Of a stretch of DNA of 64,000 nucleotides, positions 15,280-22,521 are shown piece after piece. The notes beneath the pieces were generated by a model. It ran no database searches. It had not been told where the DNA came from and was given only the letters and a program-made list of their open reading frames with translations. Both the position numbers and the translations under genes were made by a program. The stretch lies in NCBI GenBank assembly GCA_963780395.1, contig CAWABY010000002.1, forward strand, positions 19,861-83,860, given 5' to 3'. Within the stretch, counting starts at the first letter, position 1; every line of letters begins with the position of its first letter. Origin of the DNA: VGBV01 sp963780395. Lineage in GTDB: Bacteria > Actinomycetota > Thermoleophilia > Solirubrobacterales > 70-9.

Positions 15280-16314
15280 ATGCCCCTGCCGCTGATCGAG
15301 CGATACCGCGACCGGCTCAGCCTCGAGCAGGACGACCCGGTCGTGACGCTGAACGAGGGCTCGACCCCTCTGATCCACTCGCCCCGGCTCTCGGAGCGGA
15401 TCGGCGCCCAGATCTACCTCAAGTTCGAGGGGGCGAACCCGACCGGGAGCTTCAAGGACCGCGGCATGACGCTTGCTGTTTCGCGCGCCAAGGGCCAGGG
15501 CGCCGAGGCGATCATCTGCGCCTCCACCGGCAACACCGCCGCCAGCGCCGCCGCCTACGCGGCGCGCGCCGGCCTGCGCGGCGCCGTGATCGTGCCCGAG
15601 GGCAAGATCGCGGTCGGCAAGCTCGCCCAGGCGCTGATGCATGGCGCCCGGGTGATCGCGCTGCAGGGCAACTTCGACCAGGCGCTGGAGATCGTCCGCA
15701 AGCTCGCCGACGAGCATCCCGTCGAGCTGGTCAACTCGGTCAACCCCTATCGGATCGAGGGCCAGAAGACCGGGGCCTGGGAGGTCTGCGACGAGCTTGG
15801 CGAGCCGCCTGAGGCGCTGGCGATCCCCGTCGGCAACGCCGGCAACGTCACCGCCTACTGGGCTGGCTTCCAGGACTCCGGCGCCGCGCCCGTCCTCTAC
15901 GGCTTCCAGGCCGAGGGCGCCGCGCCGCTGGTCGAGGGCCACCCGATCGAGAACCCCGAGACGGTCGCCTCTGCGATCCGAATCGGCAATCCCGCCCGCT
16001 GGGAGGAGGCGATGAACGCCTTCACGGCGTCGCGGGGTCGCGTCGCCGCCGTCTCCGACCAGCAGATCCTGGAGGCGTACCGACTGCTGGCCTCGTCTGA
16101 GGGAGTCTTCTGCGAGCCGGCCTCGGCCGCGTCGGTGGCCGGCCTGCTCGCCCACGGGCTGCCCGTCGCCGAAGGGGCCGAGCCCCCTCGCTCGGTGGTC
16201 TGCGTCCTGACCGGACACGGGCTCAAGGACCCGGACACCGCCCTCGGAAAGGCGCCGGCGGTGATCCACTGCGAGCCGGACCCGGTCGCGGTCGAGAAAG
16301 CGGTCTTCGACTGA
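15280..16314 (+). CDS. thrC: threonine synthase
   Basis: A 344-residue PLP enzyme of fold type II, the short form. The PLP lysine is in GANPTGSFKDRGM (Lys59). ASTGNTAAS binds the phosphate side, and PVGNAGN holds the cofactor phosphate loop. It converts O-phosphohomoserine to threonine. It starts 13 bases after hom; thrB, which makes its substrate, lies 1.5 kb downstream on the same strand with three small genes between. The C-terminal CEPASAASVAG is typical of the family. Confidence 0.95.
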   Translation: MPLPLIERYRDRLSLEQDDPVVTLNEGSTPLIHSPRLSERIGAQIYLKFEGANPTGSFKDRGMTLAVSRAKGQGAEAIICASTGNTAASAAAYAARAGLRGAVIVPEGKIAVGKLAQALMHGARVIALQGNFDQALEIVRKLADEHPVELVNSVNPYRIEGQKTGAWEVCDELGEPPEALAIPVGNAGNVTAYWAGFQDSGAAPVLYGFQAEGAAPLVEGHPIENPETVASAIRIGNPARWEEAMNAFTASRGRVAAVSDQQILEAYRLLASSEGVFCEPASAASVAGLLAHGLPVAEGAEPPRSVVCVLTGHGLKDPDTALGKAPAVIHCEPDPVAVEKAVFD

Positions 16315-16359
16315 CAGGTACTGTTCCGGCACAGGCGCCTACGCGGTCAAGGAGGAGAG

Positions 16360-16983
16360 ATGGGGCTGTTCAAGTCGATGAAGGACATGGCCGAAGTGAC
16401 CAAGTCGGCCAAGCAGATGCAGGAGCAGCAGCAGCGGGACGCCGGCTACAAGCCCGGACTCGGCGGCTCGATGGCCCAGATGGGGGACATGCTCGGGCAG
16501 GCGAACGAGCAGCTCAAGGAGATGACCGGCGACCAGGGCGACCGCGACCGCATCCTCGCCGAGGGCATCGACGGCCAGGGCGTGATCGTCGGCATGGGCA
16601 CCCCCGCGCGCGGCGCCCAGTGGTTCAACCTCGACATCGACCTCGAGGTCCACGTCTCGGGCCGCGAGGCCTACCGGGTCGCCAACCAGTACATGGTGCC
16701 CGCCTCGGCCACGCTCGGCGCGGGCGTCACCCTGCCGCTCAAGGTCGATCCCAACGACCAGGCGAAGATCGCGATCGACTGGGACAGCGCCGCCACGGGC
16801 CCCGCCCGGGGCGAGGTGCGCACGGCGAGCGGAGGCAAGACGCCCGCGCCCGCCCCCAGCGGCGGCTCATCGGGCGGCGGCGACACGGTCGCCGAGCTCG
16901 AGCGGCTGGCGAAGCTGCGCGATTCCGGCGCCCTTACGGACGCCGAGTTCGAGCAGCAGAAGGCCCGGGTCCTCGGCGGCTAG
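16360..16983 (+). CDS. SHOCT-domain protein of unknown function
   Basis: A 207-residue soluble protein. The N-terminal 60 residues are Met/Gln-rich and helical (MKDMAEVTKSAKQMQEQQQ). The middle (about 65-150) is a predicted beta-rich module with GQGVIVGMGTPARGAQWF and YMVPASATLGAGVTLPLKVD. A Gly/Ser/Pro linker leads to a C-terminal SHOCT motif (ELERLAKLRDSGALTDAEFE). SHOCT motifs are short oligomerisation helices found at protein ends; the beta module resembles actinobacterial stress proteins with the same ending, but I cannot name it. Strong ribosome site AAGGAGGAGAG. The TACTGT at 16319-16324 is a possible promoter between it and thrC. Confidence 0.75.
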   Translation: MGLFKSMKDMAEVTKSAKQMQEQQQRDAGYKPGLGGSMAQMGDMLGQANEQLKEMTGDQGDRDRILAEGIDGQGVIVGMGTPARGAQWFNLDIDLEVHVSGREAYRVANQYMVPASATLGAGVTLPLKVDPNDQAKIAIDWDSAATGPARGEVRTASGGKTPAPAPSGGSSGGGDTVAELERLAKLRDSGALTDAEFEQQKARVLGG

Positions 16984-17065
16984 GCAGGCCCAGCCGCGCG
17001 TCGAGTTCCTCTGGTGGGAGCAGTGCCCCTCCTGGGAGCGGGCGCTCGAGGACCTGCGGGCGGCG

Positions 17066-17323
17066 ATGTCCGAAGCGGGGATGGACCCGGAAGCGGTCGA
17101 GCTGAGGCGGATCGAGACCGAGGCCGACGCGGATCGGGCCGGCTTTCCCGGGTCGCCGACGATCCGCGTCGACGGTGAGGACGTGGAAGGGTCCGCGGGC
17201 AACGGCGAGCCCGCGGGGCTCGTCTGCCGCGTCTATCGTCGCCCCGACGGCCGCGTCTCCCCGCTGCCCGACCCCGACCACGTGCGAGCGGCGCTCGGTC
17301 GCGCCGCCCGGCGATCCGACTAG
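17066..17323 (+). CDS. thioredoxin-like small protein (start unresolved)
   Basis: The canonical ATG at 17066 gives only 85 residues, but the same frame upstream from about 16994 reads PRVEFLWWEQCPSWERALEDL. That is the beta strand and Cys-containing helix expected at the start of a thioredoxin-like fold; the segment GFPGSPTIRVDGEDVEG supplies the usual cis-Pro strand. No ATG, GTG or TTG precedes this segment before the previous gene's coding region. Either a non-canonical start or a base error is likely. One Cys replaces the CxxC pair (CPSW), so disulfide exchange is doubtful. The next gene, also thioredoxin-like, begins ten bases downstream. Confidence 0.6.
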   Translation: MSEAGMDPEAVELRRIETEADADRAGFPGSPTIRVDGEDVEGSAGNGEPAGLVCRVYRRPDGRVSPLPDPDHVRAALGRAARRSD

Positions 17324-17332
17324 GAGGACGAG

Positions 17333-17863
17333 ATGGCGATCCCGATCGGCGAGAGGGCCCCGGACTTCGAGCTGCCCGCGACCGCGGGCGGCACCGAGGC
17401 GCTCGAGGGCGGCCCCGCCGCGGCGACCGTGGTCTATTGGACCTGCAACCACTGCCCGTATGCGCTCGCCTGGCATGACCGCATGCTGGACGTCGATCGC
17501 GACTACGCCGACCGCGGCGTCCGCTTCCTCGCGATCAACTCCAACGACGGCGAGCGATATCCGGCGGACTCCTTCGAGGCGATGGTCGAGCGCGTGGAGA
17601 GCGAGGGGGAATGGCCCCATCCCTATCTCCACGACGAGAGCCAAGAGGTCGCGCGCGCGTGGGGCGCCGAGAAGACACCGCATGTGTTCGTGCTCGACTC
17701 CGACCTGCAGCTGCGCTACCACGGAGCCCCCGACGCCGACTACGAGGACGCCTCCCACGCGGGTGCCTTCGTGCGCGAGGCGCTCGACGCCGTGCTCGAC
17801 GGGCGCGAGCCCGAACGCTCCGAGACCCCCGCGGTGGGCTGCGGCGTCAAGTGGAGGGCGTGA
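17333..17863 (+). CDS. AhpC/TSA-type thioredoxin-family protein
   Basis: A 176-residue redoxin. It begins with the peroxiredoxin-like GERAPDFELPAT, then a strand leading to the active site WTCNHCPYALAWHDRM (CNHC motif, Cys about 40 and 43). GVRFLAINSND, the cis-Pro region KTPHVFVLDSD, and a C-terminal CGVKW with one further Cys follow. It resembles ResA/peroxiredoxin-like thioredoxins that reduce or oxidise thiols. There is no signal peptide, so it is cytoplasmic. Good ribosome site AGGAGG before the ATG. It sits between thrC and thrB in one run of genes; the metabolic link is unclear. Confidence 0.85.
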   Translation: MAIPIGERAPDFELPATAGGTEALEGGPAAATVVYWTCNHCPYALAWHDRMLDVDRDYADRGVRFLAINSNDGERYPADSFEAMVERVESEGEWPHPYLHDESQEVARAWGAEKTPHVFVLDSDLQLRYHGAPDADYEDASHAGAFVREALDAVLDGREPERSETPAVGCGVKWRA

Positions 17864-17867
17864 GAGG

Positions 17868-18749
17868 TTGACCGCGCGCCGCCGCCTGGTCAGGGTTCCC
17901 GCCTCCTCGGCCAACCTGGGGCCGGGCTATGACGTGTTCGCGGCCGCGCTGGCGATGCATTTGGAGCTGGAGGTGGAGGAGACGGGCACGTTCTCGGTCG
18001 AGGCCGAGGGGCTCGAGGTGCCGCTGGACCGCTCCAACCTCTGCGTGCGCGCGTTCGAGTGGCTCCGGCCTGCCGACGAGATCGCCTTCCGGATCGGGAG
18101 CGACATTCCGCTGGCCGCCGGCATGGGGTCCAGCGCCGCCGCCATCGTCGCCGGCCTGATGGCCGCCGACCACCTGTACGAGCTGGCGCTGGAGAGCGAT
18201 GACCTGCTCAGCCACGCGGCCGAGGTCGAGGGCCACCCCGACAACGTCGCCGCCGCGATCCACGGCGGCTTCGTGGTCTGCTCCCGTTCCGGCGGGGCCG
18301 TGACCGCGACCCGCCTCGATCCGCCGGAGGGGGTCGAGGCGGTCGTCGTGATCCCGTCCGAGCAGGTGCCCACCGAGGAGGCTCGCGAGGCGATTCCGGA
18401 CGCGGTCCCGGTTGACGACGCCGTCGTCAACGTCGCCGCCGCCGCGGAGCTGGTCCTGGGCATCGAGCGCTCCGACCTGGGGCTGATCGGCCGCGGCCTC
18501 GCCGATCGGCTGCACCAGCCCCACCGCGCGCACCTCTATCCGCGCTCGATGGAGATCGTCCAATCGGCCGCGATCGAGCTCGGCGCGATCGGCGCGACGA
18601 TCTCGGGAGCCGGCCCCACCGTGCTGGTCTGGTGCTTCTGGCAGAGCACGGGCAAGGTCGTCGAGGCCCTGCGCCGGCGGGTCGGCGACTGGGCCGAGGT
18701 CCGGCGCGTGCCGTTCTCGGCCGTGGGCGCGGACGTGCCGGAGCTATGA
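17868..18749 (+). CDS. thrB: homoserine kinase
   Basis: A 293-residue GHMP kinase. RVPASSANLGPGYDVF is the N-terminal signature, IPLAAGMGSSAAAIVAGL is the ATP phosphate loop, EGHPDNVAAAIHGGFV matches homoserine kinases, and GATISGAGPTVL is the C-terminal GHMP motif. It phosphorylates homoserine for thrC. The start is TTG at 17868, four bases after the previous stop and preceded by GAGAGG; no ATG or GTG is available before the conserved domain. Its end overlaps the next gene by four bases (ATGA), coupling it to the Ser-triplet membrane protein. Confidence 0.92.
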   Translation: MTARRRLVRVPASSANLGPGYDVFAAALAMHLELEVEETGTFSVEAEGLEVPLDRSNLCVRAFEWLRPADEIAFRIGSDIPLAAGMGSSAAAIVAGLMAADHLYELALESDDLLSHAAEVEGHPDNVAAAIHGGFVVCSRSGGAVTATRLDPPEGVEAVVVIPSEQVPTEEAREAIPDAVPVDDAVVNVAAAAELVLGIERSDLGLIGRGLADRLHQPHRAHLYPRSMEIVQSAAIELGAIGATISGAGPTVLVWCFWQSTGKVVEALRRRVGDWAEVRRVPFSAVGADVPEL

Positions 18750-19081
18750 GCGACGCGGACCGCTCCAGCCTCTCGCTCTGGTCCGAGGACTCCTACCTCT
18801 CGATCGCCTCGAAGGGCTCGATGCTGTCGATCGGCTCGGTGGGCTCGATCGCCTCGATCGGCTCGGTGGGGTGCGCCGGCTCCTTCCTCTCGGTCGGCAG
18901 CTTCGCCTCGGCCGGCTCGGTGCTCTCGAGCGCCAGCTACGCCTCGGTCATGTCGCACGCCCAGGCCGAGGCGGTGCTGGGCCATCACCAGCACGACTCG
19001 CGGCCGGCGCTGATGGCGGCCGGGATCCTGGCGGTGGCCGCCGCCGCGATCGCGGCCCGGGCCCTGCGCCGCGAGGGCTAG
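18746..19081 (+). CDS. Ser-x-x triplet-repeat protein with C-terminal membrane helix
   Basis: A 111-residue protein of unknown function. From residue 7 to 70 every third residue is Ser (one is Cys43): 22 consecutive triplets. The second position is mostly Ile/Val/Phe/Met and the third mostly Gly/Ala/Leu, for example SIGSVGSIASIGSVG. A His/Gln-rich linker (SHAQAEAVLGHHQHD) follows, then a hydrophobic helix (ALMAAGILAVAAAAIAARAL) and a basic end, predicting a C-terminal membrane anchor with the repeat on one side. There is no N-terminal signal peptide. A three-residue period would place all Ser on one face of a polyproline-II or 3-10 rod, or line a tight solenoid. The ATG overlaps the thrB stop; the stop overlaps that of the convergent gene. 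Confidence 0.75.
   Translation: MSDADRSSLSLWSEDSYLSIASKGSMLSIGSVGSIASIGSVGCAGSFLSVGSFASAGSVLSSASYASVMSHAQAEAVLGHHQHDSRPALMAAGILAVAAAAIAARALRREG
18764..18961 (+). repeat. 22 in-frame Ser-x-x triplets
   Basis: The DNA shows a nine-base pulse dominated by TCG at the first codon of each triplet. Codons at the other two positions vary, so selection acts on the protein pattern rather than recent DNA slippage. Confidence 0.85.
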
Positions 19082-19512
19082 TCCAGCAGCCCGAGCTGGC
19101 GCAGGATCGAGACCGAGTCCGAGTAGACGTCCTTGCGCTTGACGAGCCCGTCCTCGAACGGGATCACGTCGATCCCCCGCCACTCGATCTTCTTGCCGGT
19201 CGGCTCCGCGACCAGCTCGCCGCGCTTCATCTCGTTCGCGTGGGTGGCGGTCGCGGTCCACTCCTGGGTGACGACGCCGTCGCGGACGTAGAGGCGGCGG
19301 GTCTCGAAGTGGATGTCGGGCCAGGTCTCGAAGATCGAGCCGATGTGGCCCCTGACGTCCTCGCCGCTCGCGGACTCCCCTGCGGTGTGGTTCTCGAAGA
19401 CCATGTCCGGGGCGTGCAGGGCCATGATCGCGTCCAGGTCGTGGCCGTTCCAGGCCTCGTTGTAGGCGGCGATCGCGTCCGCGAGCTGGGCGGGGGAGTC
19501 CCTGTCGCTCAT
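19078..19512 (-). CDS. SnoaL-like/NTF2-fold ester-cyclase-type protein
   Basis: A 144-residue small cone-shaped alpha+beta protein. Markers are AYNEAWNGHDLDAIMALHAPDMVFENH at the N-terminus (helix then first strand), GEDVRGHIGSIFETWPDIHFE, and KKIEWRGIDVIPFEDGLVKRKDVY, as in SnoaL-like polyketide-cyclase relatives. It may act on or bind a small hydrophobic molecule; no substrate can be named. A TATTGT box nine bases before the ATG (19522-19527) suggests leaderless expression. Divergent from the cupin gene. Confidence 0.8.
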   Translation of the reverse strand: MSDRDSPAQLADAIAAYNEAWNGHDLDAIMALHAPDMVFENHTAGESASGEDVRGHIGSIFETWPDIHFETRRLYVRDGVVTQEWTATATHANEMKRGELVAEPTGKKIEWRGIDVIPFEDGLVKRKDVYSDSVSILRQLGLLD

Positions 19513-19571
19513 CGAACGAGAACAATATGGTCACCGCAGGATCCGGACAACCGAGACGGAGGAGCGCACGG

Positions 19572-19946
19572 ATGGCTGACGGCTACACGGTCAAGAGCTG
19601 GGACGACTTCGAGGTGATGGAGGGGTCGGGCGGCTGCACCTGGCACCTCGCCCGCAAGTCGCTGGGCGCCGACGCCTTCGGCTTCAACATCGTCGAGATC
19701 GAGCCCGGGGGAGAGCTGCCCGCCCACAACGAGTCCGAGAGCAACCAGGAGGAGGTCTTCGCCGTGCTGGAGGGCGAGGGCACGATCGTCGCCGACGACA
19801 CTGAGCACCCGGCGCCCCCAGGCACCTTCGTCCGCTACGGCCCCGAGGTCAAACGCACGATCCGAAACAAGTCCGACGCCAGGATTCGCATCCTGCTGAT
19901 CGGGGTGCCCGAGGGCTCGGGCTACAAGCCGCTCCCCTGGGCTTGA
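19572..19946 (+). CDS. single-domain cupin
   Basis: A 124-residue beta-barrel protein. The cupin motif 1 region is EPGGELPAHNESESNQEEVFAVLEGEG and motif 2 is PAPPGTFVRYGPEVKRTIRN. The typical G-x5-HxH-x3,4-E pattern is changed: one His and a Glu remain but the second His is replaced, so metal binding is uncertain. It ends with a loop GYKPLPWA typical of small actinobacterial cupins. Probably a sugar- or small-molecule-binding protein or isomerase; function unknown. Ribosome site GGAGG is present upstream. A strong hairpin follows at 19976-20000. Confidence 0.8.
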   Translation: MADGYTVKSWDDFEVMEGSGGCTWHLARKSLGADAFGFNIVEIEPGGELPAHNESESNQEEVFAVLEGEGTIVADDTEHPAPPGTFVRYGPEVKRTIRNKSDARIRILLIGVPEGSGYKPLPWA

Positions 19947-19975
19947 GTCGGGCGTCAGCCGCCTTCCAAACGCCA

Positions 19976-20000
19976 CCGGCCGGGGCTGGGCCCCGGCCGG
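19976..20000. terminator. bidirectional GC stem-loop terminator
   Basis: A perfect 11-bp stem CCGGCCGGGGC / GCCCCGGCCGG with a three-base loop. It is centred between the stops of two convergent genes (19946 and 20026), so it can serve both. Confidence 0.75.
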
Positions 20001-20025
20001 TTGAAGAATTCAGAGGGATCTCGGA

Positions 20026-20166
20026 TCAGTCGTCGTCGTTGCCCTCGTTGTCATCGTCGTCGTCGCCCTGCTCGATGCTCTCCTCGACCTCTTCCGGAGT
20101 CTCCGGGTTCTCGGGAGTCATTCCGGGCTGCGGGGCATGCTCCTCATGCTCTCCATCGATGCTCAT
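20026..20166 (-). CDS. 46-residue highly acidic protein
   Basis: A short frame with a very good ribosome site (AAGGAGGG eight bases before the ATG). The protein begins MSIDGEHEEHAPQPGMTPEN and ends in an Asp/Glu/Asn-rich tail with runs of Asp. No Cys, signal or membrane segment. Not recognised; the intrinsically disordered composition recalls small acidic proteins conserved in some actinobacteria. The ribosome site and downstream terminator make a real gene likely. Confidence 0.6.
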   Translation of the reverse strand: MSIDGEHEEHAPQPGMTPENPETPEEVEESIEQGDDDDDNEGNDDD

Positions 20167-20430
20167 CTCGCCCTCCTTGATCGCGCGCTGATTGGACACT
20201 CATGTCCGGATACCCGACGCCGCGCCCCCGAAAACCGGAGTTCCGCTACGGCAGGGCGGAATTGGAACTGGGTGGGCCGCCGCGGTTAGCCGGCGGCGGC
20301 CTGGGTAGGAGCAAGCATCGGCACCTCGGAGCCAGTCACCCTGCCCGGGCGTCCCATCTCGCTGTGGCTGGACGATGGGGATCACCCCGGGCATCCGCCG
20401 CTCGAGCACGACCTCGAGGTCGACGTCGTC

Positions 20431-21840
20431 GTGCTCGGCGCCGGCATGGCCGGGCTCAGCACGGCGATGGAGCTGCAGGAGGCGGGGGCCGAGGTGGCGG
20501 TGCTCGAAGCGCGCGCGGTCGCAGGCGGCGTCAGCGGCAACACGACCGCCAAGCTCTCCTCCCTGCACGGGCTCAGATACGCGTCGATGCGCGACGCTCA
20601 CGGCGAGGCGACGACGCGAGCCTACGCGCAGCTGAACCAGTCCGGGCTGGCGAGAATCCGTGAGCTGGCTGAGGGCCTGGGCATCGAGTGCGACCTTCGC
20701 GCGCAGGACAACTTCACATACACCGAGGAGCCATCGAAGCTCGACGAGCTCCGGGACGAGGTCGACGCGGCCGACGCGGCCGGTCTGCCGGTCTCCCTCG
20801 AAGCCTCGAGCGACCTGCCCTTCGAGATCGCGGGCGCCGTGCGCTGCGCCGACCAGGCGGAGTTCCACCCCGTCAAGTACCTGCGGGGGCTGGCCGGGGC
20901 GCTGGACTCGCGCGGGGTTGCGGTCCACGAGCACACGCGGGCGCTCGGCGTGGGGGGCGGCAAGGTGACGACGGAAACCGGCGCGGCCGTGAGCGCGGAC
21001 CACGTCGTCGTCGCCACCCACCTTCCCTTCCTCGACCGCGGCCTGTTCTTCGCGCGGGCGAGCGTCGAGCGCTCCTACGCGATCACCGTTCGCCTCCGAG
21101 GCCCGCTCCCATCGGGGATGCACCTGCAGGCCGAGCCCCCGGGGCGGACCCTTCGCGCGATTCCCTGGCATGGCGAGGAGCTGCTGATGGTCGGGGGCGA
21201 ATCTCACCCGCTCGGCAGCGGCGATCCCTCGCTGAGCTTCCAGGCCTTGGAGCGGTATGCCCGTGGCCGCTTCGAGGTCGAGGCCTTTGAGCACCGCTGG
21301 GATGCTCACGACTTCATGCCCGACGACGGCCTGCCCTACATCGGGCGGCTGCTGCCTGGATCTGATCGCGTCCTCGTCGTCACCGGGTTGCGCAAATGGG
21401 GCCTGGCGTTGAGCGCCGGCGCGGGCCGGGTGCTCGCGGACCGGATCGGCGGCCGTGAGAACGCCGCGGCGTCGCGTTTCGACCCCTGGCGGCTCCCCTC
21501 TCCGCGATCGGTGCCGAAGCTGATCGAGCACAACGCGAAGTCGGGCCTCCACTTCTTCGCCGACCGGCTCCCGAGCAGGCGCAGCGGCTCCGAGCTGAAG
21601 CCGGGAGAGGGAGCCGTGATCGGCTCCGGCCTGGCGAAGAAGGCCGTCCACCGCGACCGGGAGGGCGCGCTGCACGCTGTCTCGGCGCGGTGCACCCACC
21701 TCGGCTGCATCGTCGAGTGGAACGCGCCGGAGGCGACCTGGGACTGCCCATGCCACGGCTCCCGGTTCGGTGCGACCGGGGAGGTCCTCGAGGGGCCGGC
21801 GACGGCCCCGCTGCGAGCCGAGTCCCCGGACGACGAATAG
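20431..21840 (+). CDS. FAD-dependent oxidoreductase fused to a Rieske domain
   Basis: A DAO-type flavoenzyme (about residues 1-370) joined to a C-terminal Rieske [2Fe-2S] domain. The dinucleotide motif is VVVLGAGMAGLSTAMEL, followed by VAVLEARAVAGGVSGNTTAK. The last FAD contact region is DGLPYIGRLLPGSDRVLVVTGLRKWGL. The Rieske ligands are in CTHLGC and CPCHGSRFG, spaced normally. Electrons may pass between FAD and the cluster. The listed GTG is the first canonical start but lies inside the first beta strand. The frame is open back to 20290, and residues encoded from about 20317 (GTSEPVTLPGRPISLWLDD) look genuine. ATC 20317 follows TAGGAG, so a rare start or base error is possible. Substrate unknown. 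Confidence 0.85.
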   Translation: MLGAGMAGLSTAMELQEAGAEVAVLEARAVAGGVSGNTTAKLSSLHGLRYASMRDAHGEATTRAYAQLNQSGLARIRELAEGLGIECDLRAQDNFTYTEEPSKLDELRDEVDAADAAGLPVSLEASSDLPFEIAGAVRCADQAEFHPVKYLRGLAGALDSRGVAVHEHTRALGVGGGKVTTETGAAVSADHVVVATHLPFLDRGLFFARASVERSYAITVRLRGPLPSGMHLQAEPPGRTLRAIPWHGEELLMVGGESHPLGSGDPSLSFQALERYARGRFEVEAFEHRWDAHDFMPDDGLPYIGRLLPGSDRVLVVTGLRKWGLALSAGAGRVLADRIGGRENAAASRFDPWRLPSPRSVPKLIEHNAKSGLHFFADRLPSRRSGSELKPGEGAVIGSGLAKKAVHRDREGALHAVSARCTHLGCIVEWNAPEATWDCPCHGSRFGATGEVLEGPATAPLRAESPDDE

Positions 21841-21908
21841 AACGCGCCAGGCCGGGGTAATCAATCCCGGACAGAGAAGTCAGACGATCGACAAGGAGGT
21901 GGACCCCA

Positions 21909-22391
21909 ATGGCGGAGTTGACGACATTGGAGGAGAAGCTCGCGGAGGTCACCGGGCTGGCCAAGGCCGCGCAGGAGGCGACGCAGAAGGTAGAGGGACT
22001 GCTCGAGGACGACCAGCTCGCCCCGAAACTTCGCCAGATGCGCGAAGAGGCCGAGGAGACGGAGCAGCGCTGCACCGCGCTCGCGGACGAGCGCGATGGC
22101 AAGAAGACCGCGATCCTCGAGAAGGCGCAGGAGACCAAGAACGAGGCCGCCGAGATGATGCAGATCTATCTCGCCGAGGGCTCGGACGACCTGGACGGCT
22201 TCGAGTTCCTGACGATGGCCGAGGCCGGCGAAGTCGGCCACTGGGAGATTCTCGGCAAGCTCAACGAGAAGGCCGGCGAGGAGGAGATTCGCGAGCTCGT
22301 CGCCTGGGCGCTGCCCATTCAGGAACGCCACCTCGCCGAGGTCAGGGAGGGGTCACTGACCCTCGCGGCCGAGGAAGACCCCTACAGCTAG
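21909..22391 (+). CDS. helical protein, possibly ferritin-like
   Basis: A 160-residue, mainly helical, Glu/Ala-rich protein. It has heptad-like helices (TTLEEKLAEVTGLAKAAQEATQKVEGLL and AEETEQRCTALADERDG) and a later His/Glu-containing pair: FEFLTMAEAGEVGHWEILGKLNEKAG, then PIQERHLAEVREGSL. Regularly placed Glu and His in the last two helices recall ferritin-like diiron proteins related to DUF892/YciE, but the motif set is incomplete. The ribosome site AAGGAGGTGG is excellent. It is flanked by the FAD-Rieske gene and a terminator hairpin. Confidence 0.6.
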   Translation: MAELTTLEEKLAEVTGLAKAAQEATQKVEGLLEDDQLAPKLRQMREEAEETEQRCTALADERDGKKTAILEKAQETKNEAAEMMQIYLAEGSDDLDGFEFLTMAEAGEVGHWEILGKLNEKAGEEEIRELVAWALPIQERHLAEVREGSLTLAAEEDPYS

Positions 22392-22422
22392 ACCTACACC
22401 TAGAGATAAGAAGGTGCCGCGT

Positions 22423-22450
22423 CGAGGCCGGTCGGTGCCGACCGGCCTCG
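22423..22450. terminator. long GC stem-loop after the helical-protein gene
   Basis: CGAGGCCGGTCGG and CCGACCGGCCTCG form a 13-bp inverted repeat around two bases, 32 bases after the stop at 22391, followed by a TTT run a little downstream (22459-22461). It separates the helical-protein gene from the ligase gene. Confidence 0.65.
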
Positions 22451-22521
22451 TGCGGCGCTTTCGGATCCAGGTTTGGGCGGGCGGAGAATCGCCGTCCACC
22501 GAAACGAAAAGGAATTCGCGC

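Noticed and set aside
18770..18960. TCG-rich tandem DNA as a possible non-coding repeat
   Set aside because: Period is nine bases in one frame with a start, stop and membrane helix; variation follows protein rules.
19943..20191. A plus-strand frame of 82 Ser-rich codons after the cupin gene
   Set aside because: It crosses the terminator hairpin and is the complement of the acidic small gene, which has a strong ribosome site.
22414..22521. An earlier ATG for the ligase gene
   Set aside because: It lies before the terminator stem-loop, has no ribosome site and adds basic, non-family residues.
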